Source of the DNA: Lysobacter sp. cf310 | Lineage (GTDB): Bacteria; Pseudomonadota; Gammaproteobacteria; Xanthomonadales; Xanthomonadaceae | Reading direction: 5' to 3' | Assembly: GCF_900114355.1 (NCBI RefSeq) | Contig: NZ_FOSS01000003.1 | Coordinates: 76,025-140,024 of the forward strand | DNA length: 64,000 nt | Part shown: in pieces, positions 18,220 to 26,997 of the stretch | How positions within the stretch are numbered: the stretch's first letter is position 1 | How the letters are laid out: each line of letters opens with the position of its first letter | Program-made: the position numbers and the translations under genes | Notes under the pieces: model-generated | What the model was told of the DNA's origin: nothing | Seen by the model: the letters and a program-made list of their open reading frames with translations, nothing else | Database searches by the model: none

Positions 18220-19146
18220 TCAGGCCCAGCCGTAAGGCAGATTGGGGCTGGACACCATGCGATCGCCGACGCATTCGCCGTGCAGGAAGCGCAGGCCGGC
18301 CTCGATCACGCTGCGGTCTTCGAGCACGCGCTTGTGGCCCAGGCCGCTGGTGCTGAGCAGGCGCGAGTCGGGCCAGTAGCGTGCGTAGCGCTCGCCCTCC
18401 GACCAGGGCACTTCGCGGTCGCCCAGGTCGTGCACGATCAGGGCCGGGCTGGCGATCGCCGGCGCGTTGAGATGGGCCTGCTGTTCCTCGAAGCCGATGC
18501 CGATGCGCGCTTCGAAGTAGGCGAACATGCGCCGGCACAGGTGCTCGCCGATCCAGACCAGATCGGCGAAACGGTAGGCGGCCGCGACCGGATCGGCGGC
18601 GGGCGCGATCAGCACCGCGCGTTCGGCGCGCAGGCCGCGCGCCATCGCCAGCAGGGTCGCCGCCCCGCCCAGCGAATGGCCGATCACCGCCGCCGCCGGG
18701 CCGTAGTGGCGGCCGACCGCGAGCAGGTGGTGGGTGAAGTCGGGCAGGGTGCTCTGGCGGCCGGGGCTTTTGCCGTGCGCGGGCTGGTCGAACGCGACCA
18801 CCGCGTAGCCGTCGCCGCGCAGGCGCTCCAGCCAGGGCGCGATGCGGGTGCCGTGGCTGGACCAGCCGTGCGCGAACAGCACATAGGGCTGACGCTGCGG
18901 GTCGCCCCAGACGTAGGTGACGATGCGGTGGCCGTCGACCTCCAGCTCGCCTTCCTGGGCGCCATTGCTGGGCGCGGCCAGCGCACGGCTGCGCGAGGAC
19001 GCGAACGGGGTGCTGAACAAGCGGGCGGCGCGCTGCACGGCCGCCTCGGGCGCGAACCGGCTGCCGATCAGGAAGCCCAGGCGTACGCCGTAGAGCTTAA
19101 TAAAACTACGAACGGTCGTGCTAATTTTAGAGATGAGCGGGTACAT
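18220..19146 (-). CDS. Alpha/beta hydrolase
   Basis: 308 residues with an alpha/beta-hydrolase fold: A-H-G-W-S-S-H-G (oxyanion region, about 91-98), nucleophile elbow G-H-S-L-G-G at about 160-165, an acid in I-V-H-D-L-G-D-R-E-V and a late His (G-L-G-H-K-R-V-L). The first 20 codons are AT-rich compared with the rest (28 GC of 60 in the line 19081-19140). The gene lies 22 bases downstream of a TetR regulator on the same strand and is probably controlled by it. Substrate not predictable; the N-terminal hydrophobic stretch may be membrane-associated. Confidence 0.88.
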   Translation of the reverse strand: MYPLISKISTTVRSFIKLYGVRLGFLIGSRFAPEAAVQRAARLFSTPFASSRSRALAAPSNGAQEGELEVDGHRIVTYVWGDPQRQPYVLFAHGWSSHGTRIAPWLERLRGDGYAVVAFDQPAHGKSPGRQSTLPDFTHHLLAVGRHYGPAAAVIGHSLGGAATLLAMARGLRAERAVLIAPAADPVAAAYRFADLVWIGEHLCRRMFAYFEARIGIGFEEQQAHLNAPAIASPALIVHDLGDREVPWSEGERYARYWPDSRLLSTSGLGHKRVLEDRSVIEAGLRFLHGECVGDRMVSSPNLPYGWA

Positions 19147-19168
19147 GGCGGAGCCTCTCTGCGCGAGC

Positions 19169-19780
19169 TCAGGCGGTGGGGGAGGAGTAGGAACGGATCA
19201 GGCGTTCGAACGCGCGATGGCCGCGCTCGACGCTGGCTTCGAAGCCGAACAGGCCGGCGTCGTGGTGCACGACCAGGGCCAGCCCGTAGATCTCGAACGC
19301 CAGCTGGTGGGCGTCGGTGCCGGCTTGCAGTTCGCCGGCGTCGACCGCCATCTGCACTGCGCGCGCGATGTCGTTGCGCCAGCGGGTTTCGTGTTGCAGC
19401 ACGCGATCGCGCAGCACGCCGGGGCGGTCGTCGTACTCGTTGACCGCCGACAGCAGCACGCAACCGCCGGAGGTGTGGCGGGCCCAGTCGAACCAGGCGG
19501 CGATGATCGCGCGCAGGCGCGGCAGGCCGCGCTTGGCCTTCAGCGCCGGCAGCAGCACGTACTCGAGGAAGCGCTGGCCGGCGGCGTCCAGCACCGCCAA
19601 CTGCAGGTCCTCGCGCGAGCCGAAGTGGGCGAACACGCCGCTCTTGGACATGCCCACGGCCTGCGCCAGCGGACCGATCGACAGGCTCTCCAGGCCACCG
19701 CCAATGGCGATGCTGTAGGCCCGGTCGATGATCGCGTCGCGGGTGGCGGCGCCTTTGCCGGTGGCGGTCAGATTGGACAT
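19169..19780 (-). CDS. TetR/AcrR-family transcriptional regulator
   Basis: 203 residues with the N-terminal helix-turn-helix of TetR regulators (R-D-A-I-I-D-R-A-Y near residue 14, S-I-G-P-L-A-Q-A-V-G-M-S-K-S-G-V-F-A-H-F-G about 38-58). The C-terminal ligand-binding part is of the YcdC/TetR_C type by layout (L-L-P-A-L-K-A-K-R-G-L-P-R-L). It is the first gene of a two-gene unit with the hydrolase and is likely autoregulated. A possible operator rich in CGTTCG steps lies just upstream. Confidence 0.92.
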   Translation of the reverse strand: MSNLTATGKGAATRDAIIDRAYSIAIGGGLESLSIGPLAQAVGMSKSGVFAHFGSREDLQLAVLDAAGQRFLEYVLLPALKAKRGLPRLRAIIAAWFDWARHTSGGCVLLSAVNEYDDRPGVLRDRVLQHETRWRNDIARAVQMAVDAGELQAGTDAHQLAFEIYGLALVVHHDAGLFGFEASVERGHRAFERLIRSYSSPTA

Positions 19781-19788
19781 GGCCTAGA

Positions 19789-19812
19789 AAATAGCACGTT
19801 CGTTCGTTTTAT
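19789..19812 (-). promoter_or_regulatory. Candidate TetR operator/promoter
   Basis: The segment 8-32 bases upstream of the tetR start is AT-rich at both ends (AAAATA and TTTTAT on the plus strand) and contains three CGTT-type steps (ACGTTCGTTCGTT). Half-site repeats of this kind are common in TetR-family operators located over their own promoters. There is no perfect dyad, so the call is tentative. Confidence 0.35.
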
Positions 19813-19909
19813 GCCTACCGCTCGTCGGCAAGCTTAGGCCCAAACGGCACGTTCAGAGTGTGCCGATCGGCGGGGTTCGAACCGCGCGGCTCGGCTCGGC
19901 CGGCCCGGA

Positions 19910-20449
19910 TCAGGCCGATTCCGGCGGCGCGGCGCCATCGCCCGGCCCCAGCGGCCGCAGCATCTGCACCGTGTCCAGCCAGCGCCCGTGCTTGCGGCCC
20001 AGGCCCTGGAACACGCCGACGGTGCGAAAACCCAGGCGCTCGTGCAGCGCCACCGAGGCGGCGTTGGAGCCGTCGCCGATCACCGCGACCATCTGGCGGT
20101 AGCCGCGCGACTCGCAGTCGGCGATCAGCGCCTGCAGCAGGGCGCGGCCGACGCCGCGGCCCTGGCAACCGGGCTGCACGTAGACCGTGTCCTCGACCGT
20201 CCACCGGTAACCCTCGCGGCTGCGGTAGCTGCTGGCGTAGGCGTAGCCGGCGAAGGCGCCGTCGAGTTCGGCGACCAGATAGGGATAGCCCTGGGCCAGC
20301 AAGGCCTGCCAGCGCCGCGTCATCTCGGCCAGGTCGGGCACGGCGTATTCGTAGGTGGCCACGCCTTCGCGCACTTCCAGCGCGTAGAGGGCGGCGATCG
20401 CCGGCAGATCGCCGGCGACGGTGGCGCGGATCAGCGGCGCGGCGGCCAC
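19910..20449 (-). CDS. GNAT-family N-acetyltransferase (PAT/Bar-like)
   Basis: 179 residues from the GTG ending at 20449, five bases after the aguB stop; the reading frame has no ATG closer to the conserved N-terminus I-R-A-T-V-A-G-D-L-P-A-I. The acetyl-CoA loop Q-P-G-C-Q-G-R-G-V-G-R-A-L is at about 96-108. V-E-D-T-V-Y-V and F-R-T-V-G-V-F-Q-G-L-G-R-K-H-G-R-W-L-D-T match the phosphinothricin/amino-acid acetyltransferase group. It is last in the agmatine gene run; acetylation of putrescine or an amino acid is conceivable but not shown. Confidence 0.88.
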   Translation of the reverse strand: MAAAPLIRATVAGDLPAIAALYALEVREGVATYEYAVPDLAEMTRRWQALLAQGYPYLVAELDGAFAGYAYASSYRSREGYRWTVEDTVYVQPGCQGRGVGRALLQALIADCESRGYRQMVAVIGDGSNAASVALHERLGFRTVGVFQGLGRKHGRWLDTVQMLRPLGPGDGAAPPESA

Positions 20450-20454
20450 CGCGC

Positions 20455-21342
20455 TCAATCGCGGTAACGCTTGAGCAGGTCGCCGTAGGCGTCGATGCGG
20501 CGGTCGCGCAGGAACGGCCAGATCCGGCGCACGTGTTCGCTGCGCTGCATGTCGACCTCGGCCATCAGGATCTCGGGCTCGGCCTGGACCGACTGGGCCA
20601 GGAACTCGCCCTGCGGGCCGAGCACGTGGCTGGTGCCCCAGAAGTCGATGCCGGCCGCGTCCATCGGCGAGCGCTCGTGGCCGACCCGGTTGCAGCTCAA
20701 CACCGGCAGGCCGTTGGCGACCGCGTGGCCGCGGTGGCTGAGCACCCAGGCGTCGCGCTGGCGGTCCTTCTCGGCCTGCTCGTCGCTGGGGTCCCAGCCG
20801 ATCGCGGTCGGATACAGCAGCAGCTCGGCGCCGGCCAGGGCCATCAGACGCGCGCCTTCCGGGTACCACTGATCCCAGCACACCAGCACGCCGAGGCGGC
20901 CGACCGAGGTCTGGATCGGCTCGAAGCCGATGTCGCCCGGGGTGAAGTAGAACTTCTCGTAGAAGCCCGGATCGTCCGGGATGTGCATCTTGCGGTACTT
21001 GCCGGCGGTGGAGCCGTCGGCGTCGAAGACCACCGCGGTGTTGTGGTACAGGCCGGCCGCGCGGCGCTCGAACAGCGAGCTCACCAGGACCACGCCGTGC
21101 TGCTTGGCCAGCGCGCCCAGGCGTTCGGTACTGGGGCCGGGGATGGTCTCGGCCAGGTCGAACTCGGCCACCGACTCGTGCTGGCAGAAGTAGGGACCGT
21201 TGTGCAGTTCCTGCAGCAGCACCAGCTTGGCGCCGCGCTTGGCGGCTTCGCCGACGCGGTCCTCGATGTTGGCGAGGTTGGCCTCGCGCGAGCCGTGGTC
21301 GCGGTCCTGGATCAGGGCGACGGGGAGGGTGGTCTTCTTCAT
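20455..21342 (-). CDS. aguB: N-carbamoylputrescine amidase
   Basis: 295 residues, a full-length nitrilase-superfamily amidase. The Glu-Lys-Cys triad is visible: E45 (L-L-Q-E-L-H), K118 (Y-R-K-M-H-I-P) and C155 (V-C-W-D-Q-W-Y-P-E). The segments N-G-P-Y-F-C-Q and G-F-Y-E-K-F-Y-F-T-P-G-D are typical of AguB. It hydrolyses N-carbamoylputrescine to putrescine, CO2 and ammonia in the cytoplasm. aguA, the preceding step, is upstream on the same strand with a small orphan gene between. Confidence 0.95.
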   Translation of the reverse strand: MKKTTLPVALIQDRDHGSREANLANIEDRVGEAAKRGAKLVLLQELHNGPYFCQHESVAEFDLAETIPGPSTERLGALAKQHGVVLVSSLFERRAAGLYHNTAVVFDADGSTAGKYRKMHIPDDPGFYEKFYFTPGDIGFEPIQTSVGRLGVLVCWDQWYPEGARLMALAGAELLLYPTAIGWDPSDEQAEKDRQRDAWVLSHRGHAVANGLPVLSCNRVGHERSPMDAAGIDFWGTSHVLGPQGEFLAQSVQAEPEILMAEVDMQRSEHVRRIWPFLRDRRIDAYGDLLKRYRD

Positions 21343-21437
21343 GGGCGGATTCGTATGGGCGGGCCCGGCAAGCCCGAGCGGCGGCGTAGCCTGGCATTGT
21401 AAGGCTTGCGGGTCTGCGACAGCCCGAGTAGCGGTCG

Positions 21438-21854
21438 CTATTGCTGGGCCGCCTCGGGCGGCCAGAGGGCCGGACGCCCCGCACGCAGGAAATCCAGCAA
21501 CTCGTCTTGCGATACGCCCTGATTGACCCAGCGTAAAGGCTGGGCCCGCAGCACGGAGTGCGCATAGGCCAAGGCCTGCGCCGGCTCGTCCGCGACCATC
21601 GTCGGCTCAGGCTGTGCCTCGTAAAGGTCGTGCAGATCGCACAGCGCGTAGAGGTCCAGAGATGTTTCGCTGAGCGATCCGCCGACATCGGCGGCGTGAT
21701 ACTCGCGGACTTCGATCCCGGCCTTTGTCGGGCACAACTCGATCCAGCGCACCGATCGTTCGCCGAGTGGGCCGACGCTGCCGCCCATGAACTGTTCCAG
21801 CGTCGCACCCCGTCTCAGGGTCGACTCCAGGAAGGCCGGCGCGAGGTGACGCAT
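21438..21854 (-). CDS. Hypothetical protein inserted between aguA and aguB
   Basis: 138 residues from the ATG ending at 21854, 26 bases after aguA. No family recognised. The N-terminal half has W-I-E-L-C-P-T-K-A-G-I-E-V-R-E-Y and the C-terminus D-E-L-L-D-F-L-R-A-G-R-P-A-L-W-P-P; soluble and acidic. Composition is visibly lower in GC than aguA and aguB (37 of 60 in the line 21601-21660). The 95 bases to aguB hold no other gene. It could be an immunity-like or acquired orphan; nothing in the sequence fixes a role. Confidence 0.7.
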   Translation of the reverse strand: MRHLAPAFLESTLRRGATLEQFMGGSVGPLGERSVRWIELCPTKAGIEVREYHAADVGGSLSETSLDLYALCDLHDLYEAQPEPTMVADEPAQALAYAHSVLRAQPLRWVNQGVSQDELLDFLRAGRPALWPPEAAQQ

Positions 21855-21880
21855 TCCGCGGCGCCGGCTGCCGGAATCGC

Positions 21881-22912
21881 TTAGACCAGCCCGGCCGGCA
21901 GCTGCATGGTGATGCAGTGCAGGCTGCCGTTCTGCCAGATCAGCGGGCGGCAGGGCACCGCCACGATCTCGCGGTCGGGGAAGGCCTGGGCCAGCACCGC
22001 CTGGGCGTCGGCGTCGGCGGCATCGCCGTAGGCCGGCATCAGCACGGCTCCGTTGACGATGAGGAAGTTGGCGTAACTGGCCGCCAGCCTTCGGTTTTCG
22101 TCGATGATCGGCTGCGCCCACGGCAGCGCGAACAGGCGATAGGGCTCACCGTCGCGGGTGCGCAGCGCGGCCAGCTCGGCGGCCATGGCCTGCAGTTCGG
22201 CGTAGTGCGAGTCGCTCCGGTCGTCGCAGCCCTGGTAGACGATCGCGTCCGGGCCGGCGAAGCGGGCCAGGGTGTCGATATGGGCGTCGGTGTCATCGCC
22301 CTCGAGGTAGCCGTGGTCCAGCCACAGCACGCGGTCCTGGCGCAGCCAGTCGGCCAGCTTGGCGGTGATCTCTTCGCGGCTGGCGTCCGGATGACGCTCG
22401 TGCAGGCACTGCCAGGTGCTCAGCAGGCTGCCCGCGCCGTCGGTTTCGATGGCGCCGCCTTCCAAAGCAAAATCAATGCTTTGGCGATCACTCTTCGAGA
22501 ATATTCCCAAGTCGTGCAGGCGCTCGACCAGCAGATCGTCCTGGCTGGCGTCGAACTTGCCGCCCCAGCCGGTGAAGCGGAAATCGAGCAGGCGGAAGCC
22601 GTCGCCGGCGCGCAGGCTGATCGGGCCGGAGTCGCGCAGCCAGGTGTCGTCGTAAGGCGCTTCGACGAAGCGCACCCGGTCCATGTCGATACGGGCCGAG
22701 GACAGGCGCGCGCGCGCATAGGCCTGCACGTCGTCGTCGGCGACACAGACGATCGCCGGCTGGAAGCGGGTGATCGCCGCGACCAGGGCGATGTAGGTCT
22801 CTTCAACCTCGCCCAGGCGATCGGCCCAGTCGGTGTCGGCGTTCGGCCAGGCGATCAGGACCGCGGACTGGGGTTCCCACTCCGCGGGGAAGCGCAATGC
22901 TTGCTCGGTCAA
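21881..22912 (-). CDS. aguA: Agmatine deiminase
   Basis: 343 residues, the Porphyromonas-type peptidylarginine deiminase/agmatine deiminase fold. Conserved blocks are W-P-N-A-D-T-D-W, W-L-R-D-S-G-P-I, L-E-G-G-A-I-E-T-D-G and the catalytic Cys near position 333 in G-S-L-H-C-I-T. It converts agmatine to N-carbamoylputrescine and ammonia; aguB then gives putrescine. A short AT-rich stretch interrupts the high-GC coding at about 22463-22511 without breaking the frame. It is the first gene of the agu run. Confidence 0.95.
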   Translation of the reverse strand: MTEQALRFPAEWEPQSAVLIAWPNADTDWADRLGEVEETYIALVAAITRFQPAIVCVADDDVQAYARARLSSARIDMDRVRFVEAPYDDTWLRDSGPISLRAGDGFRLLDFRFTGWGGKFDASQDDLLVERLHDLGIFSKSDRQSIDFALEGGAIETDGAGSLLSTWQCLHERHPDASREEITAKLADWLRQDRVLWLDHGYLEGDDTDAHIDTLARFAGPDAIVYQGCDDRSDSHYAELQAMAAELAALRTRDGEPYRLFALPWAQPIIDENRRLAASYANFLIVNGAVLMPAYGDAADADAQAVLAQAFPDREIVAVPCRPLIWQNGSLHCITMQLPAGLV

Positions 22913-22933
22913 AACACGGTCTCGTTCGGCGGC

Positions 22934-23269
22934 TCAGCGCACGGGCGGCTTGGGCCCGATCTCTTGCGCGTCGGCCTTGTTGGCGACCACGTCGACCACC
23001 TTGTTCTTCTCGAAGTACACGGTGAACGCCGGGTAGACCCAACGGTTGATGGTGGGCCACTGGCGCTTCTGGCCGCCGCGCGGGTCCAGGCGTTCGGCCG
23101 GGGCGCCGTAGCGGGCCTCGACCTGGGCCATGGTCTGGCCGCGGACGGGCATGGCCGCCTTGTTCTCTTCGGACACGCGCTCGATCAGCAGGGTGTCGGC
23201 GGAGGCGGCGGTGGACAGGAGCAGCAGGGCGGCAAGCGCGAGTACGGCAGGAGCGGTGCGGGACGTCAT
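22934..23269 (-). CDS. Small secreted BamE/SmpA-like protein
   Basis: 111 residues from the ATG ending at 23269 (GGAGG-like purines about 15 bases upstream; a longer frame starts at 23341 but would spoil the signal peptide). A signal peptide of about 24 residues ends at A-S-A-D. The mature part (M-P-V-R-G-Q-T-M-A-Q-V-E-A-R-Y-G-A-P, W-V-Y-P-A-F-T-V-Y-F-E-K-N-K-V-V) follows the strand-helix pattern of the SmpA/OmlA (BamE-like) domain, without a lipobox Cys. Periplasmic; function unknown. Confidence 0.75.
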   Translation of the reverse strand: MTSRTAPAVLALAALLLLSTAASADTLLIERVSEENKAAMPVRGQTMAQVEARYGAPAERLDPRGGQKRQWPTINRWVYPAFTVYFEKNKVVDVVANKADAQEIGPKPPVR

Positions 23270-23386
23270 GGGTGCAACCTCGCTGGAGGACGCGAGATTG
23301 TACGCACAAGCCCCGATGCCACGGCAGCACGCGGCCGTCACGTTTTCGCGATTCGGCCGGGCCGGCGAGGGCGCCGGCGCGCAACG

Positions 23387-23412
23387 CAGAAAGGCCGCCT
23401 CGCGGCGGCCTT
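23387..23412 (-). terminator. Intrinsic terminator of the L36 gene
   Basis: On the minus strand AAGGCCGCC / GGCGGCCTT pairs nine bases around GCGA and is followed by TTTCTG. It begins 43 bases after the stop of the L36 gene at 23455. Confidence 0.75.
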
Positions 23413-23454
23413 CCAGTCGAGCGGTTCGAGGCGCGAACGCCGCGAACGGGCTTC

Positions 23455-23580
23455 TTAGCGCTGACGCGCCTTGAAACGCGGGTTCGACTTGCAGATCACG
23501 AAGACCTTGCCACGGCGGCGAACGACTTTGCAGTCGCGGTGACGGGCCTTCGCCGACTTCAGGGAGGACAGGACCTTCAT
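23455..23580 (-). CDS. rpmJ: 50S ribosomal protein L36, zinc-ligand-poor (type B) form
   Basis: 41 residues from the ATG ending at 23580. The core [24 protein letters not shown] matches L36 family proteins, with the insertion typical of the longer paralogue (YkgO type). Of the four zinc ligands of classical L36 (C-x-x-C, C, H) only C17 and C30 remain; H14 stands near the first Cys position and the last His is replaced by F36. Such forms are used as zinc-independent substitutes under zinc limitation in other bacteria. It has its own promoter and terminator. Confidence 0.92.
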   Translation of the reverse strand: MKVLSSLKSAKARHRDCKVVRRRGKVFVICKSNPRFKARQR

Positions 23581-23619
23581 GACAGACCTCGGCAACAGGA
23601 TTGGAATAGACAGCCCGCG

Positions 23620-23649
23620 ATCATAGCGGGTAAATCCCACTACGATCAA
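23620..23649 (-). promoter_or_regulatory. Sigma-70-type promoter of the L36 gene
   Basis: On the minus strand TTGATC (complement of 23644-23649) and TATGAT (complement of 23620-23625) are separated by 18 bases, with the ATG 40 bases further on. No clear Zur-box dyad was recognised. Confidence 0.65.
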
Positions 23650-23756
23650 GTGTTTGCGCGAAATAAATTGCAGCCGGGCCGAATCGGGCCCTGGCGCGCG
23701 CCCGGATCGGGGCGGTTTCCGCCGCCGCGATGAACAGGGAAGGGGCGGCGTCCTTG

Positions 23757-23762
23757 CATAAT
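23757..23762 (+). promoter_or_regulatory. Candidate -10 element close to cmk start
   Basis: CATAAT ends seven bases before the cmk ATG, and no Shine-Dalgarno sequence lies between. If it is the true -10, transcription would begin at or next to the start codon. No good -35 is seen. Confidence 0.4.
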
Positions 23763-23769
23763 AGCCGGC

Positions 23770-24456
23770 ATGACGACCCCTCACGACAGCAGTATCCCCG
23801 TCCTCACCATCGACGGTCCCTCCGGTTCCGGCAAAGGCACCATCAGCCGCCTGGTCGCCCAGGCCCTGGGCTGGCATTACCTGGATTCCGGCGCCCTCTA
23901 CCGCGCGGTCGGCGTGGCCGCCGGCTGGGCCGACCTCGACCTGGCCGACCCGGCCGCCCTGGTCCGCTGCGCCTTCGACACCCGGATCGGCTTCCGCGAC
24001 GACGAGCGCGGCGAGCTGCGGGTGCTGGTCAACGACCAGGACGCCACCGACGAACTGCGCACCGAGACCGCCGGCGCGGCCGCCTCGGCCATCGCCGCCA
24101 TCCCCGAGGTCCGGGCCGCCCTCAAGGACCGCCAGCGCGCCTTCCGCCAGCCGCCGGGCCTGGTCGCCGACGGCCGCGACATGGGCACGGTGATCTTCCC
24201 GGACGCCCCCTACAAGGTGTTCCTGACCGCCAGCGCCGACGAAAGGGCGGAAAGGCGCTATAAGCAGTTGAAAGACAAAGGGGTTTCCGTTACTTTAGAC
24301 GGTCTGCTGCGGGAGATTCTCGCCCGCGACGCCCGCGATGCACAGCGAGCGGTGGCACCGCTGCGCCCGGCCGACGACGCCGTGCGCATCGACACCACCG
24401 GCCTGGGCATCGCGCAGGTGGTCGAACGCGTGCTGGCCTTGTTGCCGGCGCGCTGA
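23770..24456 (+). CDS. cmk: Cytidylate kinase
   Basis: 228 residues, normal length. The P-loop [10 protein letters not shown] is at about 15-24; [19 protein letters not shown] and R-D-x-x-D-x-x-R follow in order. It phosphorylates CMP and dCMP with ATP. Placement directly upstream of rpsA is a classical gammaproteobacterial arrangement and the two are probably cotranscribed at least in part; 199 bases separate them, in which I see no other gene. Confidence 0.97.
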   Translation: MTTPHDSSIPVLTIDGPSGSGKGTISRLVAQALGWHYLDSGALYRAVGVAAGWADLDLADPAALVRCAFDTRIGFRDDERGELRVLVNDQDATDELRTETAGAAASAIAAIPEVRAALKDRQRAFRQPPGLVADGRDMGTVIFPDAPYKVFLTASADERAERRYKQLKDKGVSVTLDGLLREILARDARDAQRAVAPLRPADDAVRIDTTGLGIAQVVERVLALLPAR

Positions 24457-24655
24457 CGTTTCCGCAAACGCGGATCGAACGCGGCAGTACGCAACAAAAA
24501 CCAGCCCCGTCGCATCCGCGACGGGATCCACAACGACACATGGTGCAGACCATCGCGCCACATAACGGGTGGGTCGACCACGTGCTGCTTGCGTCGCTAC
24601 GACAGCGACGATGCCAGCCGGTGCGGCCCGTGTGTTCAACCGAGTAAATCAACCA

Positions 24656-26347
24656 ATGACCGAATCATTTGCCGAGCTGTTCGAATCTAGCCAGCAATAC
24701 CTGGCCAAGCTGAAGCCGGGCGCTATCGTCGTCGGCGTAGTCGTGGAAGTCCGCGGCGACGTCGTGGTGATCAACGCCGGCCTGAAGTCCGAAGGCATCG
24801 TGCCGATCGAACAGTTCCGTAACGACGCCGGCGAGATCGACGTTGCCGTTGGCGACGAAGTCAAGGTCGCCCTCGACTCGATCGAGAACGGCTTCGGCGA
24901 AACCGTGCTGTCCCGCGAGAAGGCCAAGCGCGCGATGGTGTGGGACGAGCTCGAAGAGGCGCTCGAAAAGAACGAAACCATCACCGGCCGCATCAGCGGC
25001 AAGGTCAAGGGTGGTTTCACCGTCGACATCAAGGATGTCCGCGGCTTCCTGCCGGGTTCGCTGGTGGACGTGCGCCCCGTGCGCGACTCCGCCTACCTGG
25101 AAGGCAAGGAACTCGAGTTCAAGCTCATCAAGCTCGATCGCAAGCGCAATAACATCGTCGTCTCCCGCCGTGCGGTGGTCGAGAGCGAGTACAGCGTCGA
25201 GCGCGAGCAGCTGATGGAGAAGCTGCAGGAAGGCGCGATCCTGAAGGGCGTCGTCAAGAACCTCACCGATTACGGTGCGTTCGTCGACCTCGGCGGCATC
25301 GATGGCCTGCTGCACATCACCGACATGGCGTGGAAGCGCGTGCGTCACCCGTCGGAAGTCGTGGAAGTCGGCCAGGAGCTGGACGTCCGCGTGCTCAAGT
25401 ACGACCGCGAGCGCAACCGCGTCAGCCTCGGCCTCAAGCAGCTGGGCGAGGATCCGTGGGACAACATCGCGCGCCGCTACCCGGCCGACACCCGCGTGTT
25501 CGGCAAGGTCAGCAACGTCACCGATTACGGCGCGTTCGTCGAGATCGAGCCGGGCGTCGAAGGCCTGGTCCACGTCTCCGAAATGGATTGGACCAACAAG
25601 AACGTCAACCCGTCCAAGATCGTGCAGGTCGGCGACGAAGTTCAGGTCATGGTGCTGGACGTCGATGAAGAGCGTCGTCGTATCTCGCTGGGCATGAAGC
25701 AGGTCACCTCGAACCCGTGGGAGACCTTCGCGGCCATCCACAAGAAGGGCGACAAGGTCGAAGGCCAGATCAAGTCGATCACCGACTTCGGCATCTTCAT
25801 CGGCCTGGACGGCGGCATCGACGGCCTGGTCCACCTGTCCGACATCAGCTGGAACACCACCGGCGAAGACGTGGTCCGCAACTACAAGAAGGGCGACACG
25901 CTCGAAGCCGTCGTCCTGGCCGTGGATCCGGAGCGCGAGCGCATCAGCCTGGGCGTCAAGCAGCTGGAGCAGGACCCGATGGGTCAGTACGTCGCTTCCA
26001 ACGCCAAGGGCTCGATCGTCAAGGGCGTGGTGAAGGAAGTCGACGCCAAGGGCGCCACGATCGAACTCGCCGACGGCATCGAAGGCTACGTCGCCGCGCG
26101 CGACATCGCCAAGGAGCGCGTCGAGGACGCCAGCCAGTACCTCAAGGTCGGTCAGGAAGTCGAAGCCAAGATCGTCGGCACGGACCGCAAGGGCCGTTCC
26201 ATGCAGCTGTCGATCAAGGCCAAGGACGAAGCCGAGCAGCAGGAGGCCCTGGCCGACTACAACCGTTCGGCTTCGGATGCCTCCAGCGGCACCACCAAGC
26301 TGGGCGCGCTGCTGCGCGAGCAGCTGAGCGGCAACAAGTCCGAGTAA
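24656..26347 (+). CDS. rpsA: 30S ribosomal protein S1
   Basis: 563 residues from the ATG at 24656 (M-T-E-S-F-A-E-L-F); an in-frame start at 24569 would add 29 residues unlike S1 and is rejected. Six S1 RNA-binding domains can be followed by their repeated G-A-F-V-D/E and L-H-I/V-S-D/E motifs (about 21-87, 105-171, 192-260, 277-347, 364-434, 451-520). It unwinds and captures mRNA on the ribosome. Codon choice differs from the surroundings (more GTT/GTC, AAG, GAA), consistent with very high expression. Confidence 0.98.
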   Translation: MTESFAELFESSQQYLAKLKPGAIVVGVVVEVRGDVVVINAGLKSEGIVPIEQFRNDAGEIDVAVGDEVKVALDSIENGFGETVLSREKAKRAMVWDELEEALEKNETITGRISGKVKGGFTVDIKDVRGFLPGSLVDVRPVRDSAYLEGKELEFKLIKLDRKRNNIVVSRRAVVESEYSVEREQLMEKLQEGAILKGVVKNLTDYGAFVDLGGIDGLLHITDMAWKRVRHPSEVVEVGQELDVRVLKYDRERNRVSLGLKQLGEDPWDNIARRYPADTRVFGKVSNVTDYGAFVEIEPGVEGLVHVSEMDWTNKNVNPSKIVQVGDEVQVMVLDVDEERRRISLGMKQVTSNPWETFAAIHKKGDKVEGQIKSITDFGIFIGLDGGIDGLVHLSDISWNTTGEDVVRNYKKGDTLEAVVLAVDPERERISLGVKQLEQDPMGQYVASNAKGSIVKGVVKEVDAKGATIELADGIEGYVAARDIAKERVEDASQYLKVGQEVEAKIVGTDRKGRSMQLSIKAKDEAEQQEALADYNRSASDASSGTTKLGALLREQLSGNKSE

Positions 26348-26509
26348 TACCAGCGTCGAGGCGCGCCGTTCCGGGCAACCGGATCGGCGTCGCCGCAGTA
26401 CCGCGGAGGCGGCCCGGCCGAGCCGGGTCGCCTTCGATTTGTGGCACCGTCGCGGCGCCGTCGTCTCGGCACCGTCCCGACATCCCAGTACAGAGCTTGC
26501 GCAGCGCCC

Positions 26510-26812
<303 letters not shown>

Positions 26813-26828
26813 GAGCGAGAAACGAGCT

Positions 26829-26940
26829 TGGAGGAGTGAGTAGAGAGAGTAGGGCGACCGCGCCCGCTCGCCGCTCGCCTGTTGATTTCGTTTGGCTGGC
26901 CCCGGTGCCCGCTGCCGCTCTGTCTCGCCACTTACTCCTC
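26829..26940. repeat. Intergenic purine/pyrimidine imperfect inverted repeat
   Basis: A G/A-rich arm (26829-26850, GGAGGAGTGAGTAGAGAGAG) and a C/T-rich arm (26921-26940) are imperfect reverse complements around a GC-rich centre. It fills the gap between ihfB and lapA, in which no gene is apparent. A similar but shorter element lies at 32256-32336. Confidence 0.55.
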
Positions 26941-26997
26941 TCCGCTCACTTCTGGCCTTAAGCTAGAGCGACATCGCGGACGTTGGACCCATCCCCC

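Noticed and set aside
19870..19900. GGGTTCGAACC-like segment resembling a tRNA T-arm
   Set aside because: No D-arm, anticodon arm or matching acceptor stem can be drawn upstream, and there is no CCA-type end; taken as chance.
24569..24655. 29-codon extension of rpsA
   Set aside because: The added residues do not resemble S1, and the start at 24656 matches the conserved N-terminus M-T-E-S-F.
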